Source: an uncultured Faecalibacterium sp. (GTDB lineage Bacteria; Bacillota; Clostridia; Oscillospirales; Ruminococcaceae). Taken from it: DNA of 5,907 bases. The stretch spans positions 1 to 5,907 of the forward strand of contig CAKTGS010000111.1 of assembly GCA_934561485.1 (NCBI GenBank). Direction: 5' to 3'. The notes beneath the pieces were generated by a model that made no database searches, had not been told where the DNA came from, and saw only the letters and a list, made by a program, of their open reading frames with translations. Numbering within the stretch: the stretch's first letter is position 1; every line of letters begins with the position of its first letter. Below, piece after piece: positions 1-5,564 of the stretch. Made by a program: the position numbers and the translations under genes.

Positions 1-54
1 CACCGTCACGTAAAAAGTTTCCCAGATGGCAAAGCCGTAATCTGCAATACTCAT
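1..54 (-). CDS. metI: Methionine ABC transporter permease MetI (partial, N-terminal 18 codons)
   Basis: Only the first 18 codons are inside the window; the rest lies beyond the left edge. The ATG at 54-52 overlaps the stop codon of metN in an ATGA arrangement, which implies translational coupling. The visible peptide (MSIADYGFAIWETFYVTV) fits the cytoplasmic start and first-helix entry of a MetI-type permease, where a W-E-T-x-Y-V-T pattern is usual. In the family, two MetI subunits form the membrane channel of the MetNIQ D/L-methionine importer and dock on the MetN ATPase. The identity rests mostly on its position right after metQ and metN, because 18 residues are too few to prove the family. 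Confidence 0.82.
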   Translation of the reverse strand, partial: MSIADYGFAIWETFYVTV

Positions 55-1064
55 TCGCCGGTCACCTCCTCTACCGTCACACCGGGCTGGCTGCGGATGT
101 AGGCAGCCCCCTGTTTAGCCTGCTCCACATCGGCAGGCAGTTTCAGCAGCATGGAGCCGTAGCACTGGCCGCTCAGATCACGGGTATCGGCGCTGAGCAC
201 CGACACCAGAATGCCTTTTTCTGCTGCAAGGCTGGCTACCAGCGGCTTTGCGGTGGAGGAACCATTGAAGGTCACGCGCACCACATGATCGTCCGGGGCA
301 AAGCTGGAAAGATCCCGTGCGGCGCTGCCGCCATTGGGAGCCACCAGCCGCCGGGCTGCTGCCGTTTGGGGGTTGGCAAAAATTTCTGCAACCGAGCCCT
401 GTTCCACAACCACGCCGCCATCCAGAATGGCCACGCTGTCGCAGATCTCCTCCACCACGCTCATCTGATGGGTAATGACCACCACGGTGATGCCCAGCTT
501 CTTGTTGATGTCCTTGATCAGGGTCAGGATGGAGTGGGTGGTGTTGGGGTCCAGAGCACTGGTGGCTTCATCGCACAGCAGCACCTTGGGGTTGGTGGCC
601 AGTGCGCGGGCAATGGCAATGCGCTGTTTCTGGCCGCCGGACAGCTGCGCCGGGTAGGCGTTGGCCTTGTCGGGCAGGCCCACCATTTCCAGCAGTTCCC
701 GGGCACGCTTTTCGGCATCGGCCTTCTTCACACCGGCCAGCTCCATGGGGAAACAGATGTTCCGCAGGCAGCTGCGCTGCATGAGCAGGTTGAACTGCTG
801 GAAGATCATGGTGATCTCCCGGCGGCGCTCCCGCAGCTGGGCAGCATTCAGGGTCTCCATGGCAGTGCCGTCAATCACAACGCTGCCCTCGGTGGGACGC
901 TCCAGCAGGTTGATGCAACGCACCAGCGTGGATTTGCCCGCACCGGACATGCCGATGATGCCGTAAATGGAACCATCGGGGATGATCAGGTTGATGTCGT
1001 GCAGCGCGTTCACCGCGCCATCCTTCATCTGGAAGGTTTTGGAAAGGTGTTTGATCTCGATCAC
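51..1064 (-). CDS. metN: Methionine ABC transporter ATP-binding protein MetN
   Basis: This is the ATPase of the MetNIQ methionine importer; it hydrolyses ATP on the cytoplasmic face to drive uptake through MetI. The 337 residues match the usual MetN length. Visible motifs are Walker A GMSGAGKST (38-46), Q-loop IFQQF (87-91), signature LSGGQKQR (141-148), Walker B VLLCDE (161-166), D-loop SALD (169-172) and the switch histidine in ITHQ (H199). Residues from about 260 to the end look like the ACT-like NIL domain, with VLSADTRDLSGQCYGSMLL typical of it. In E. coli that domain binds methionine and inhibits transport when the cell has enough; whether it does so here is inference. The start codon is GTG (1064-1062), preceded by an AAAAGGAG site with 8-base spacing. 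That site sits right at the metQ stop, so the two genes are 15 bases apart and co-transcribed. The stop overlaps the metI start. Confidence 0.96.
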   Translation of the reverse strand: MIEIKHLSKTFQMKDGAVNALHDINLIIPDGSIYGIIGMSGAGKSTLVRCINLLERPTEGSVVIDGTAMETLNAAQLRERRREITMIFQQFNLLMQRSCLRNICFPMELAGVKKADAEKRARELLEMVGLPDKANAYPAQLSGGQKQRIAIARALATNPKVLLCDEATSALDPNTTHSILTLIKDINKKLGITVVVITHQMSVVEEICDSVAILDGGVVVEQGSVAEIFANPQTAAARRLVAPNGGSAARDLSSFAPDDHVVRVTFNGSSTAKPLVASLAAEKGILVSVLSADTRDLSGQCYGSMLLKLPADVEQAKQGAAYIRSQPGVTVEEVTGE

Positions 1065-1079
1065 AGAAATTGCTCCTTT

Positions 1080-2000
1080 TTAGCCCTCGATCGGTGCCAG
1101 GCTGTCCTGCTTGCCGCCGTAAATGCCCATAGGCTCCACATGGATGCCGGCAACGGTCACCAGGTGGGTGCCATGCTCTGCGTTGAAGTCATCCAGGTAC
1201 GGCTGATGCTGGAAGTAGTTGGTATCAACGGTGCCATCTTCCACAACATTGTTGGGGATAATGTAGTCATCATACTCCTGAATGTCCAGAGTGATGCCTT
1301 TTTCGGCCAGAATGTCCTTGCAGATTTCCAGCACTTCGCAATGGGGAGCCGGGGTAGCGGCGCAGCTCACGGTCTCGCCATTCAGGGCATCGTAATCCAC
1401 GGAAGAATCGTAGCCATCGGTGGGGTTCTCCACAACGGACACCACAGCGCCCTTGTAGTTCTCGTCCATAAAGTCCTTCACCTTCTGGCTCTGCAGGGCA
1501 GCCACCAGGGCCTTGATCTTCGGCTCATTCTCGTTGCCTTCCTTGCACACCAGCACATTGACGTAAGCAGAGGTGCCATCCTCCATCGCCAGCGCATCGG
1601 TCATGGGGTCCAGGCCGGCAGAGATGGCGTAGTTGGAGTTAATCACGGCATAGTCCTCGTCCTGCAGGACGTTGGGCACCTGAGCAGCCTCCACCTCATC
1701 AACGGAAACATTCAGGGGGTTCTCCTCAATGTCCTTTGCGGTGGCGGTCAGGCCTGCATCGGCCTTCAGCTTGAAGAAACCGTTCTTCTCCAGCAGGGTC
1801 AGGGCACGGGCTTCGTTGGTGGTATCGTTGGGCACAGCCACCTTCACCTTGTCCAACTTTGCCACAGCAGATGCTGCCTCAGAAGAAGCAGCAGAAGATG
1901 CAGAAGAAGATGCAGTGGAAGAAGAACCACCGCAGGCAGTCAGGGCTGCAGCAGCGGCAGCCACACCGGTAACCTTCAGAAAATCGCGACGAGTAATCAT
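1080..2000 (-). CDS. metQ: MetQ-family methionine-binding lipoprotein with circularly permuted domain order
   Basis: This is the extracellular methionine receptor of the MetNIQ importer, 306 residues against roughly 270 for usual MetQ. Residues 1-23 form a lipoprotein signal with an RRDFLK twin-arginine-like start, an alanine-rich core and lipobox LTAC (acylated Cys23). A Ser/Ala linker runs to about 48. After it the order is unusual. Residues 51-187 carry what is normally the second part of MetQ: VPNDTTNEARAL (56-67), KDIEENP (89-95), VEAAQVP (103-109), VINSNYA (119-125) and KGAVV (183-187). Residues 188-210 are a new linker. Residues 211-301 carry the normal first part: ATPAPH (215-220), YDDYIIPN (243-250), NYFQHQPYLD (261-270) and HVEPMGIY (287-294). 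All ligand-pocket motifs are present and the frame is open throughout, so this is a rearranged intact gene, not a broken one. The ATG has an AGAGAGGGA site at about 9 bases. It is the first gene after the T-box leader. Confidence 0.93.
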   Translation of the reverse strand: MITRRDFLKVTGVAAAAAALTACGGSSSTASSSASSAASSEAASAVAKLDKVKVAVPNDTTNEARALTLLEKNGFFKLKADAGLTATAKDIEENPLNVSVDEVEAAQVPNVLQDEDYAVINSNYAISAGLDPMTDALAMEDGTSAYVNVLVCKEGNENEPKIKALVAALQSQKVKDFMDENYKGAVVSVVENPTDGYDSSVDYDALNGETVSCAATPAPHCEVLEICKDILAEKGITLDIQEYDDYIIPNNVVEDGTVDTNYFQHQPYLDDFNAEHGTHLVTVAGIHVEPMGIYGGKQDSLAPIEG

Positions 2001-2070
2001 AGTAAAAATCCCTCTCTATTCTAATGATGTACAAGCGGCCCGCACGGCACATTCCGCGCGCAGCCTGAAC

Positions 2071-2122
2071 GAAAGAAAAAGCCTCCGTCCTTCCGAGCCA
2101 GACGCTCAGCAAGGACGGAGGC
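2071..2122 (-). terminator. Intrinsic terminator of the methionine T-box
   Basis: A 12-bp perfect stem forms between GCCTCCGTCCTT (2122-2111) and AAGGACGGAGGC (2092-2081) on the minus strand. An inner GAGC/GCTC pairing lies in the loop, and TTTTTCTTTC follows at 2080-2071. The strength and the shared arm with the antiterminator make this the off-state of the metQNI leader. Confidence 0.93.
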
Positions 2123-2147
2123 ATAACATCTTCCGTGGTACCACCTT
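2111..2147 (-). promoter_or_regulatory. T-box antiterminator
   Basis: On the RNA strand AAGG pairs with CCUU and ACGG pairs with CCGU, leaving the UGGUACC bulge that captures the tRNA 3' end. This is the classic two-helix antiterminator. Its 3' half (2118-2111) is also part of the 5' arm of the terminator, so the two structures exclude each other. Confidence 0.9.
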
Positions 2148-2386
2148 GGTTTACCCTGCCCTCACAGGCAGAGCCTCGATGCTGCGGCAGCCGCTGCTGC
2201 ATACAGCCGGACGCTGTAACGGGCGCATCCCGTTGCGAACTTAGCGCTCATGCACCTCGCCCGCACAGCTCCGAGACCATTTTCGGCTTCCTGTTTCCTG
2301 CCCTTTTCCATCGCCCGGGCTTTCTGGTAAGGATCAATGCGAAGGCCTACTCTTCTCTTCACAGCCATTTTTGTGATATTGCATTT

Positions 2387-2415
2387 ATTCTAATCCACTC
2401 CGGCAGATTTGTCAA
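2387..2415 (-). promoter_or_regulatory. Sigma-A-like promoter of the metQNI operon
   Basis: On the minus strand a consensus -35 TTGACA (2415-2410) is separated by exactly 17 bases from a -10 TAGAAT (2392-2387). Transcription would start near 2380, about a dozen bases before Stem I of the T-box, which fits a normal T-box leader. The near-consensus sequence suggests that regulation is mainly by transcription termination and not by weak initiation. Confidence 0.85.
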
Positions 2416-2488
2416 CACCTAAAACGAAGTTTTTTGGTAGGAAAAAGATCGGCCGCCCTCCGTTGTCCATCCTCAAGCAGTCGGTCTT

Positions 2489-2515
2489 TTGACCATTTGT
2501 CAAGTCTGACCATTT
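2489..2515. repeat. Small inverted and direct repeats in the divergent intergenic gap
   Basis: TTGAC and GTCAA (2489-2493 and 2499-2503) form an inverted repeat around CATTT. The 8-mer GACCATTT occurs at 2491-2498 and again at 2508-2515, 17 bases apart, just upstream of the -35 of the exporter operon. This is a candidate operator for a regulator of that operon, but the arms are short and chance cannot be excluded. Confidence 0.3.
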
Positions 2516-2520
2516 CCATC

Positions 2521-2549
2521 TTGTGCAGCGAAAAGCGGCATGTTAAAAT
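2521..2549 (+). promoter_or_regulatory. Probable promoter of the thrE-like / nitroreductase operon
   Basis: An extended -10 (TGTTAAAAT, hexamer TAAAAT at 2544-2549) lies 17 bases after a weak -35 TTGTGC (2521-2526). The start site would be near 2556, giving a very short leader before the ribosome binding site at 2568. The poor -35 match is typical of extended -10 promoters, or of ones that need an activator. Confidence 0.6.
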
Positions 2550-2581
2550 AGATTGAAGTATTTTTGCAAGGAGGCCAGCCA

Positions 2582-3373
2582 ATGAGTGGCAGAGAATCTT
2601 TTCCCGATGAAGAGCTGCGCCGCCGCATCATGGATTTTATCATGGCGGCAGGGCAGACCCTGCTGGAAAACGGTGCCGAAGTGTTCCGGGTAGAGCAGAC
2701 CATGGAGATCATGGCCCGCAGCTTTCATCTGCGGGAATTTCACGTTTATGTGCTGACCAACGGCATTTTTGCCAGCGCAGGCACTGCGGAGATCAGCGAA
2801 GTGCGCAATGTTCCGGTGCGCACCACCCACCTGGGGCGGCTGGCAGCCGTCAACGCCCTTTCCCGCGAGATCGCACAAACCTCCATGACCCTGGACGAAG
2901 CCGAATGCCGCCTGGCCGAGGCCCAGCGCATCCCCTTCCCCAAGGATTGGGTGCAGCTGATCTCCGGCCTGGGGGGAGCGTTCTGCTTTGCCATGATCTT
3001 TGGCGGCACCCTGCGTTCCGCACTGGCCGCTGCCGCCGCCGGCTTTGTGGCCAGCGGCTACCTGCTGCTGTGTGAACGGCACGGGCTGCCGGGCGGATTC
3101 AAAAAGATCAGCTGCGCTGCACTGATCACCCTGGTGTGCATCCTGCTGTGCCAGGTGCTGCGCACCTCTGCCAGCCAGGCCATCATTGGCACATTGATGA
3201 TCCTGACCCCGGGCATTGCCTTTACTATGGGCATCCGGGATTTTGTGCACAGCGATTATCTGTCCGGCACCATCCGCATGATCGATGCGCTGCTGGTGGC
3301 CGCCAGCATTGCCATTGGCACCGGCCTGGTGCTGAGTTTGTTTACCATGTTGACGGGGGTGGTTGTTGCATGA
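2582..3373 (+). CDS. Threonine/serine exporter family protein, N-terminal half (YjjP/ThrE_1-like)
   Basis: This 263-residue membrane protein resembles the ThrE N-terminal family (DUF1212 type, YjjP in E. coli). Residues 1-122 are a soluble region with the family pattern LLENGAEVFRVEQTM (27-41) and YVLTNGIFAS (56-65). About five hydrophobic segments follow at roughly 127-142, 145-164, 176-192, 198-213 and 234-258. Between the last two is the conserved TPGIAFTMGIRDFVHSDYLSG loop (209-229). Relatives export threonine/serine (Corynebacterium ThrE, one long protein) or succinate (E. coli YjjPB, split as here), so the substrate is uncertain. The ATG at 2582 is preferred over an in-frame TTG at 2564 because AAGGAGG at 2568-2574 sits 7 bases before it. 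The stop overlaps the next start by 4 bases. Confidence 0.9.
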   Translation: MSGRESFPDEELRRRIMDFIMAAGQTLLENGAEVFRVEQTMEIMARSFHLREFHVYVLTNGIFASAGTAEISEVRNVPVRTTHLGRLAAVNALSREIAQTSMTLDEAECRLAEAQRIPFPKDWVQLISGLGGAFCFAMIFGGTLRSALAAAAAGFVASGYLLLCERHGLPGGFKKISCAALITLVCILLCQVLRTSASQAIIGTLMILTPGIAFTMGIRDFVHSDYLSGTIRMIDALLVAASIAIGTGLVLSLFTMLTGVVVA

Positions 3374-3831
3374 GCCTTACCAGTACGCAGATCGGGGAAC
3401 TGGTCGCGCAGTTCTTTCTGGCCGGAGCCGGCACCCTGAGCTTTGCCATTTTGTTTGCCTGCCCCCGCAGGAACCTGCCCTATTGCGCCCTGGTGGGTGC
3501 CATGGGCTGGTTCGTGTACGAACTGCTGACTATGCTGGGGGCCGACAGCGCCGCCGCCAGCCTGCTGGCCGTGATCCCGCTGACCATTCTCACCCGCGTG
3601 TTTGCCGTAGTGCTCAAAACGCCCGTTACGGTGTTTTTGCTGCCCGGCATTTTCCCGCTGGTGCCGGGTGCCGGCATTTATTACACCGCTTATTATTTTA
3701 TTCAGGGCAACAATGCGCTGGCGCTTTCCCACGGCATCAATACTTTTAAAATTGCCGTGGCGCTGGCCGTGGGCATCTCGCTGGTGCTCAGTGTGCCCCT
3801 CCCCCAAAAACGAAACGGAAAAGGAGTATAA
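3370..3831 (+). CDS. Threonine/serine exporter family protein, C-terminal half (YjjB/ThrE_2-like)
   Basis: This 153-residue protein is almost entirely hydrophobic, with about four to five membrane segments, and matches the ThrE_2 / DUF3815 (YjjB) family in length and in its central motif LLPGIFPLVPGAGIYYTAYY (90-109). In the family it pairs with the YjjP-like half to make the complete exporter. The ATGA overlap with the preceding gene supports coupled translation and equal amounts of the two subunits. The reading frame is open much further upstream (to about 3136), but that part is antiparallel to nothing useful and lies inside the previous gene; the start at 3370 gives a normal family N-terminus. 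A positively charged tail (QKRNGKGV) ends the protein. Confidence 0.9.
   Translation: MSLTSTQIGELVAQFFLAGAGTLSFAILFACPRRNLPYCALVGAMGWFVYELLTMLGADSAAASLLAVIPLTILTRVFAVVLKTPVTVFLLPGIFPLVPGAGIYYTAYYFIQGNNALALSHGINTFKIAVALAVGISLVLSVPLPQKRNGKGV
3821..3826 (+). promoter_or_regulatory. Ribosome binding site of the nitroreductase gene, inside the end of the upstream gene
   Basis: AAGGAG lies within the last codons of the YjjB-like gene, 8 bases before the ATG at 3835. With only 3 bases between stop and start, this shows that the flavoprotein is part of the same operon and fixes its start. Confidence 0.85.
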
Positions 3832-3834
3832 CCC

Positions 3835-4410
3835 ATGTCTGTTCTGGATTCTCTGCGCACACGCCGCACCTACCGCCGCTTTACCCAAAAAACGGTGCCG
3901 CAGGACGTGGTAAGCGACATTGTGGAAGCTTTGCGGCTTTCTTCCTCCGGGGCCAACCGGCAGGCCGTGCGCCTGGTAATGGTGCAAAGCCCGGAAATGG
4001 TGGCCCGGGTGCAGCCGCTGGTCAAGTGGGCGGCGTATCTGCCCCCGGAGCAGGGCACCCCAAAAGCCGGAGAGCAGCCCACCCTGTACGCGGCAGTGCT
4101 GCAGGATTCTTCCGTTTCCGGCAATCTTTCCACCGACATCGGCATTGCACTGTCCAACATGACCCTGGCCGCCTGGGACAAGGGCGTGGGCAGCTGCATT
4201 CTGGGTGCCATCAACAAGCCCGCCCTGACCGAGCTGCTGGGCATTGAAGAGCCGCTGCAGCTGGCCTACATGGTAGCCTTTGGCTACCCCGCCCATGCAG
4301 CGCGGGTCGTGCCCATGACCGATGAGACCGGCATCAAATATTATCTGGACGAAAACCGTGACTACTGCGTGCCCAAGCGCAGCGCGGAGGATCTGAGCCG
4401 CAGCATCTGA
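3835..4410 (+). CDS. Nitroreductase-family FMN-dependent oxidoreductase
   Basis: This is a 191-residue soluble flavoprotein of the nitroreductase fold, which uses NAD(P)H and FMN to reduce nitroaromatics, quinones or other small acceptors; the physiological substrate is unknown. The N-terminal RTRRTYRRF (8-16) and SSSGANRQAVRLVMV (36-50) correspond to the FMN phosphate-binding and SANxQPW-type segments of the family. The usual P-W is replaced by A-V here. TDIGIALSNMTLAAWDKGVGSCILGAI (100-126) is the conserved core helix plus the G-x-G-S-C/W-I-G segment. The length is that of a minimal member with no ferredoxin domain. It is the last gene of the exporter operon, and a terminator lies about 105 bases later. 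Its link to the exporter is positional only. Confidence 0.88.
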   Translation: MSVLDSLRTRRTYRRFTQKTVPQDVVSDIVEALRLSSSGANRQAVRLVMVQSPEMVARVQPLVKWAAYLPPEQGTPKAGEQPTLYAAVLQDSSVSGNLSTDIGIALSNMTLAAWDKGVGSCILGAINKPALTELLGIEEPLQLAYMVAFGYPAHAARVVPMTDETGIKYYLDENRDYCVPKRSAEDLSRSI

Positions 4411-4416
4411 CGCAGA

Positions 4417-4429
4417 CCATTTAAAATGG
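4417..4429. repeat. 13-base palindrome CCATTT-A-AAATGG
   Basis: A perfect inverted repeat with 6-base arms and a single central A lies 6 bases after the nitroreductase stop. It includes another copy of the GACCATTT 8-mer (4415-4422) that is also found twice before the exporter operon. No T-run follows, so it is not a terminator. A protein-binding site is possible but unproven. Confidence 0.3.
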
Positions 4430-4515
4430 CCTCCGCAAGAGAAAGCTACCGGCACGTTGGTCTATCGTGTGCATATATACATCACTCCTGCGCGGATATT
4501 TGCATAAATGTTTGC

Positions 4516-4543
4516 AAATCGGTTTCAATTCAACCGATTTTTT
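4516..4543 (+). terminator. Intrinsic terminator after the exporter/nitroreductase operon
   Basis: AAATCGGTT (4516-4524) pairs with AACCGATTT (4532-4540) across a 7-base loop, and the T-run continues to 4543. The stem is AT-rich but perfect. It sits just before the promoter of the next gene, so it separates the two transcription units. Confidence 0.75.
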
Positions 4544-4552
4544 GCACAACTA

Positions 4553-4581
4553 TTGACTTTTGGTTTTGTACAATCTATACT
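4553..4581 (+). promoter_or_regulatory. Sigma-A-like promoter of the polar amino-acid ABC transporter
   Basis: The -35 TTGACT (4553-4558) and -10 TATACT (4576-4581) are separated by exactly 17 bases in an AT-rich stretch. The start would be near 4588, giving a leader of about 77 bases before the ATG at 4665. I see no recognisable riboswitch in that leader. Confidence 0.82.
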
Positions 4582-4664
4582 AAGTCCGTTCGTTGGAATT
4601 TTCGATGATTCGCATCCTTCCGGCGGCTGCAAAAATATACAAATCATTTGAGGAGTGTTTGAAT

Positions 4665-5507
4665 ATGAAAAAGATTACTCGTCGCAGCTTCCTGGCTGCT
4701 GCCGGTCTGTCCGTTGCTGCTCTGGCCCTGACCGCCTGCGGTGGTTCCTCTTCCAGCGTGGCTTCCTCTGTGGCAAGCTCTGCTGCCGCTTCTTCTGAGG
4801 CTGCTTCCACCAGCGCTGCCGCCGGTGAGCTGACCACCGTGGAAGCCGGCAAGCTGACCATGGCCACCAACGCCACCTTTCCTCCCTACGAGATGACCAC
4901 CGATGCCGGTGACATCGAGGGCATCGATGTGGAGACCGCTCAGGCCATTGCCGACAAGCTGGGTCTGGAGCTGCAGATCGATGACATGGACTTTGACGCT
5001 GCGCTGCTGAGCGTGCAGCAGGGCAAGGCCGACATCGTTATGGCCGGTGTGACCGTGACCGACGAGCGCAAGGCTGTGATGGACTTCTCCGACAGCTACG
5101 CTACCGGCATCCAGTCCATCATTGTGCCCAATGATTCCGATATTGCTTCCCCTGACGACCTGGCTGGCAAGAAGATCGGCACCCAGCGCGGCACCACCGG
5201 CTACATCTACTGCTCCGACGACTTCGGCGATGACGCCGTGGTGGCCTACGACAACGGTCTGACCGCCGTGCAGGCCCTGAACAACGGCCAGGTGGACGCT
5301 GTGGTCATCGACAACGCCCCTGCTAAGGAATATGTGGCCGCCAACCCCGGTCTGAAGGTGCTGGACACCAGCTACGCCGAGGAGGATTACGCCATCGGCC
5401 TGGCAAAGGGTTCTCCGCTGGAGGACGCCATCAACGAGGCTCTGAAGGAGCTGACCGAGGACGGCACCCTGCAGTCCATCGTGGACAAGTACATCACTGC
5501 TGAATAA
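4665..5507 (+). CDS. Polar amino-acid ABC transporter substrate-binding lipoprotein (SBP family 3)
   Basis: This 280-residue lipoprotein binds an amino acid outside the membrane and hands it to the permease encoded next. Residues 1-25 are a signal with ITRRSFL twin-arginine-like start and lipobox LTAC (Cys25); a Ser/Ala linker runs to about 54. The family 3 domain follows: LTMATNATFPPYE (64-76), GIDVETAQAIADKLG (86-100), GKADIVMAGVTVTDERKAVMD (120-140, split here by family motif TDER), KIGTQRGTTGY (170-180) and DAVVIDNAPA (211-220). By analogy with HisJ and GlnH, R135 should hold the ligand carboxylate and D216 its amino group. The exact amino acid cannot be read from sequence. The ATG at 4665 is chosen over an upstream in-frame TTG (4593) because AGGAG (4651-4655) is 9 bases before it and a proper signal peptide begins there. 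Confidence 0.93.
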   Translation: MKKITRRSFLAAAGLSVAALALTACGGSSSSVASSVASSAAASSEAASTSAAAGELTTVEAGKLTMATNATFPPYEMTTDAGDIEGIDVETAQAIADKLGLELQIDDMDFDAALLSVQQGKADIVMAGVTVTDERKAVMDFSDSYATGIQSIIVPNDSDIASPDDLAGKKIGTQRGTTGYIYCSDDFGDDAVVAYDNGLTAVQALNNGQVDAVVIDNAPAKEYVAANPGLKVLDTSYAEEDYAIGLAKGSPLEDAINEALKELTEDGTLQSIVDKYITAE

Positions 5508-5529
5508 TCAGCTGCTGTATCAAAACCAC

Positions 5530-5564
5530 GGGGAGGCAGTCTCAACTGGGACGCCTCCCCTTTT
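5530..5564 (+). terminator. Terminator-like hairpin between receptor and permease genes
   Basis: GGGGAGGC (5530-5537) pairs with GCCTCCCC (5553-5560). A further GTCTC/GGGAC helix lies above a bulged A and is closed by an AACT loop, and TTTT follows (5561-5564). The stem is strong but the T-run short. No clear promoter is visible before the permease, so this may be a leaky terminator or an mRNA-stabilising hairpin that keeps receptor levels above permease levels. Confidence 0.78.

Larger units (their letters stand above)
2071..2380 (-). ncRNA. T-box riboswitch leader, methionine type (AUG specifier)
   Basis: Read on the minus strand, this leader has the full T-box architecture. The Stem I base can pair AUGGCU (from 2368) with AGCUGU. 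Above it are an AGAGUA loop-E-like strand and the opposite GAAAAUGG strand, then a GGCCUUC/GAAGCC helix and a distal loop AGAAAGCCC...GAUGGAAAAGGGC that resembles the T-box consensus. The specifier is AUG at 2280-2278, followed by G, giving tRNA-Met. The T-box AAGGUGGUACCACGG is at 2147-2133; its UGGU bulge would pair with a tRNA ending in ACCA, as tRNA-Met does. The element ends in a competing terminator just before metQ. By established T-box logic, uncharged tRNA-Met stabilises the antiterminator and turns on metQNI. The 5' limit is inferred from the promoter. No SAM-I riboswitch motif was seen. Confidence 0.93.
4411..4664. other. Intergenic gap between the exporter operon and the ABC transporter
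   Basis: This AT-richer stretch holds the palindrome at 4417, the terminator at 4516-4543, the promoter at 4553-4581 and the ribosome binding site at 4651-4655. TTTGCA occurs three times (4499, 4511, 4541), partly inside the terminator arms. I see no convincing small gene or structured RNA here. Confidence 0.7.

Noticed and set aside
1080..2000. MetQ as a frameshifted or degraded pseudogene
   Set aside because: The odd motif order first suggested damage, but the frame is continuous, both blocks are complete, and signal, lipobox, start and stop are all sound.
285..2024. Long plus-strand open frame (579 codons) opposite metN and metQ
   Set aside because: It is antisense to two clearly identified genes, has His/Gly/Gln-rich low-complexity translation with no family resemblance, and has no ribosome binding site. 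GC-rich coding DNA commonly leaves such open antisense frames.
1879..2202. Minus-strand open frame of 107 codons over the T-box end and metQ start
   Set aside because: It crosses the T-box terminator and overlaps metQ in another frame; the Cys/Phe-rich tail is a frame-shifted reading of the metQ signal region.
2001..2400. SAM riboswitch before the methionine operon
   Set aside because: The leader has a full T-box with specifier and antiterminator; no SAM-I core was seen.
2543..3250. Minus-strand open frame of 235 codons opposite the YjjP-like gene
   Set aside because: It is antisense to a gene with clear family motifs and has no supporting features.
3256..4455. Long minus-strand open frame (399 codons) opposite the exporter and nitroreductase genes
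   Set aside because: Same reasons: antisense to recognised genes, His/Gln/Gly-rich translation, no start signals.
4469..4486. Near-palindrome around GTGCATATATACA
   Set aside because: The arms match for only a few bases and the AT alternation explains it.
4426..4608. Possible 60-codon small gene in the gap after the nitroreductase
   Set aside because: It runs through the terminator and the promoter of the next gene, starts with TTG and lacks a ribosome binding site.
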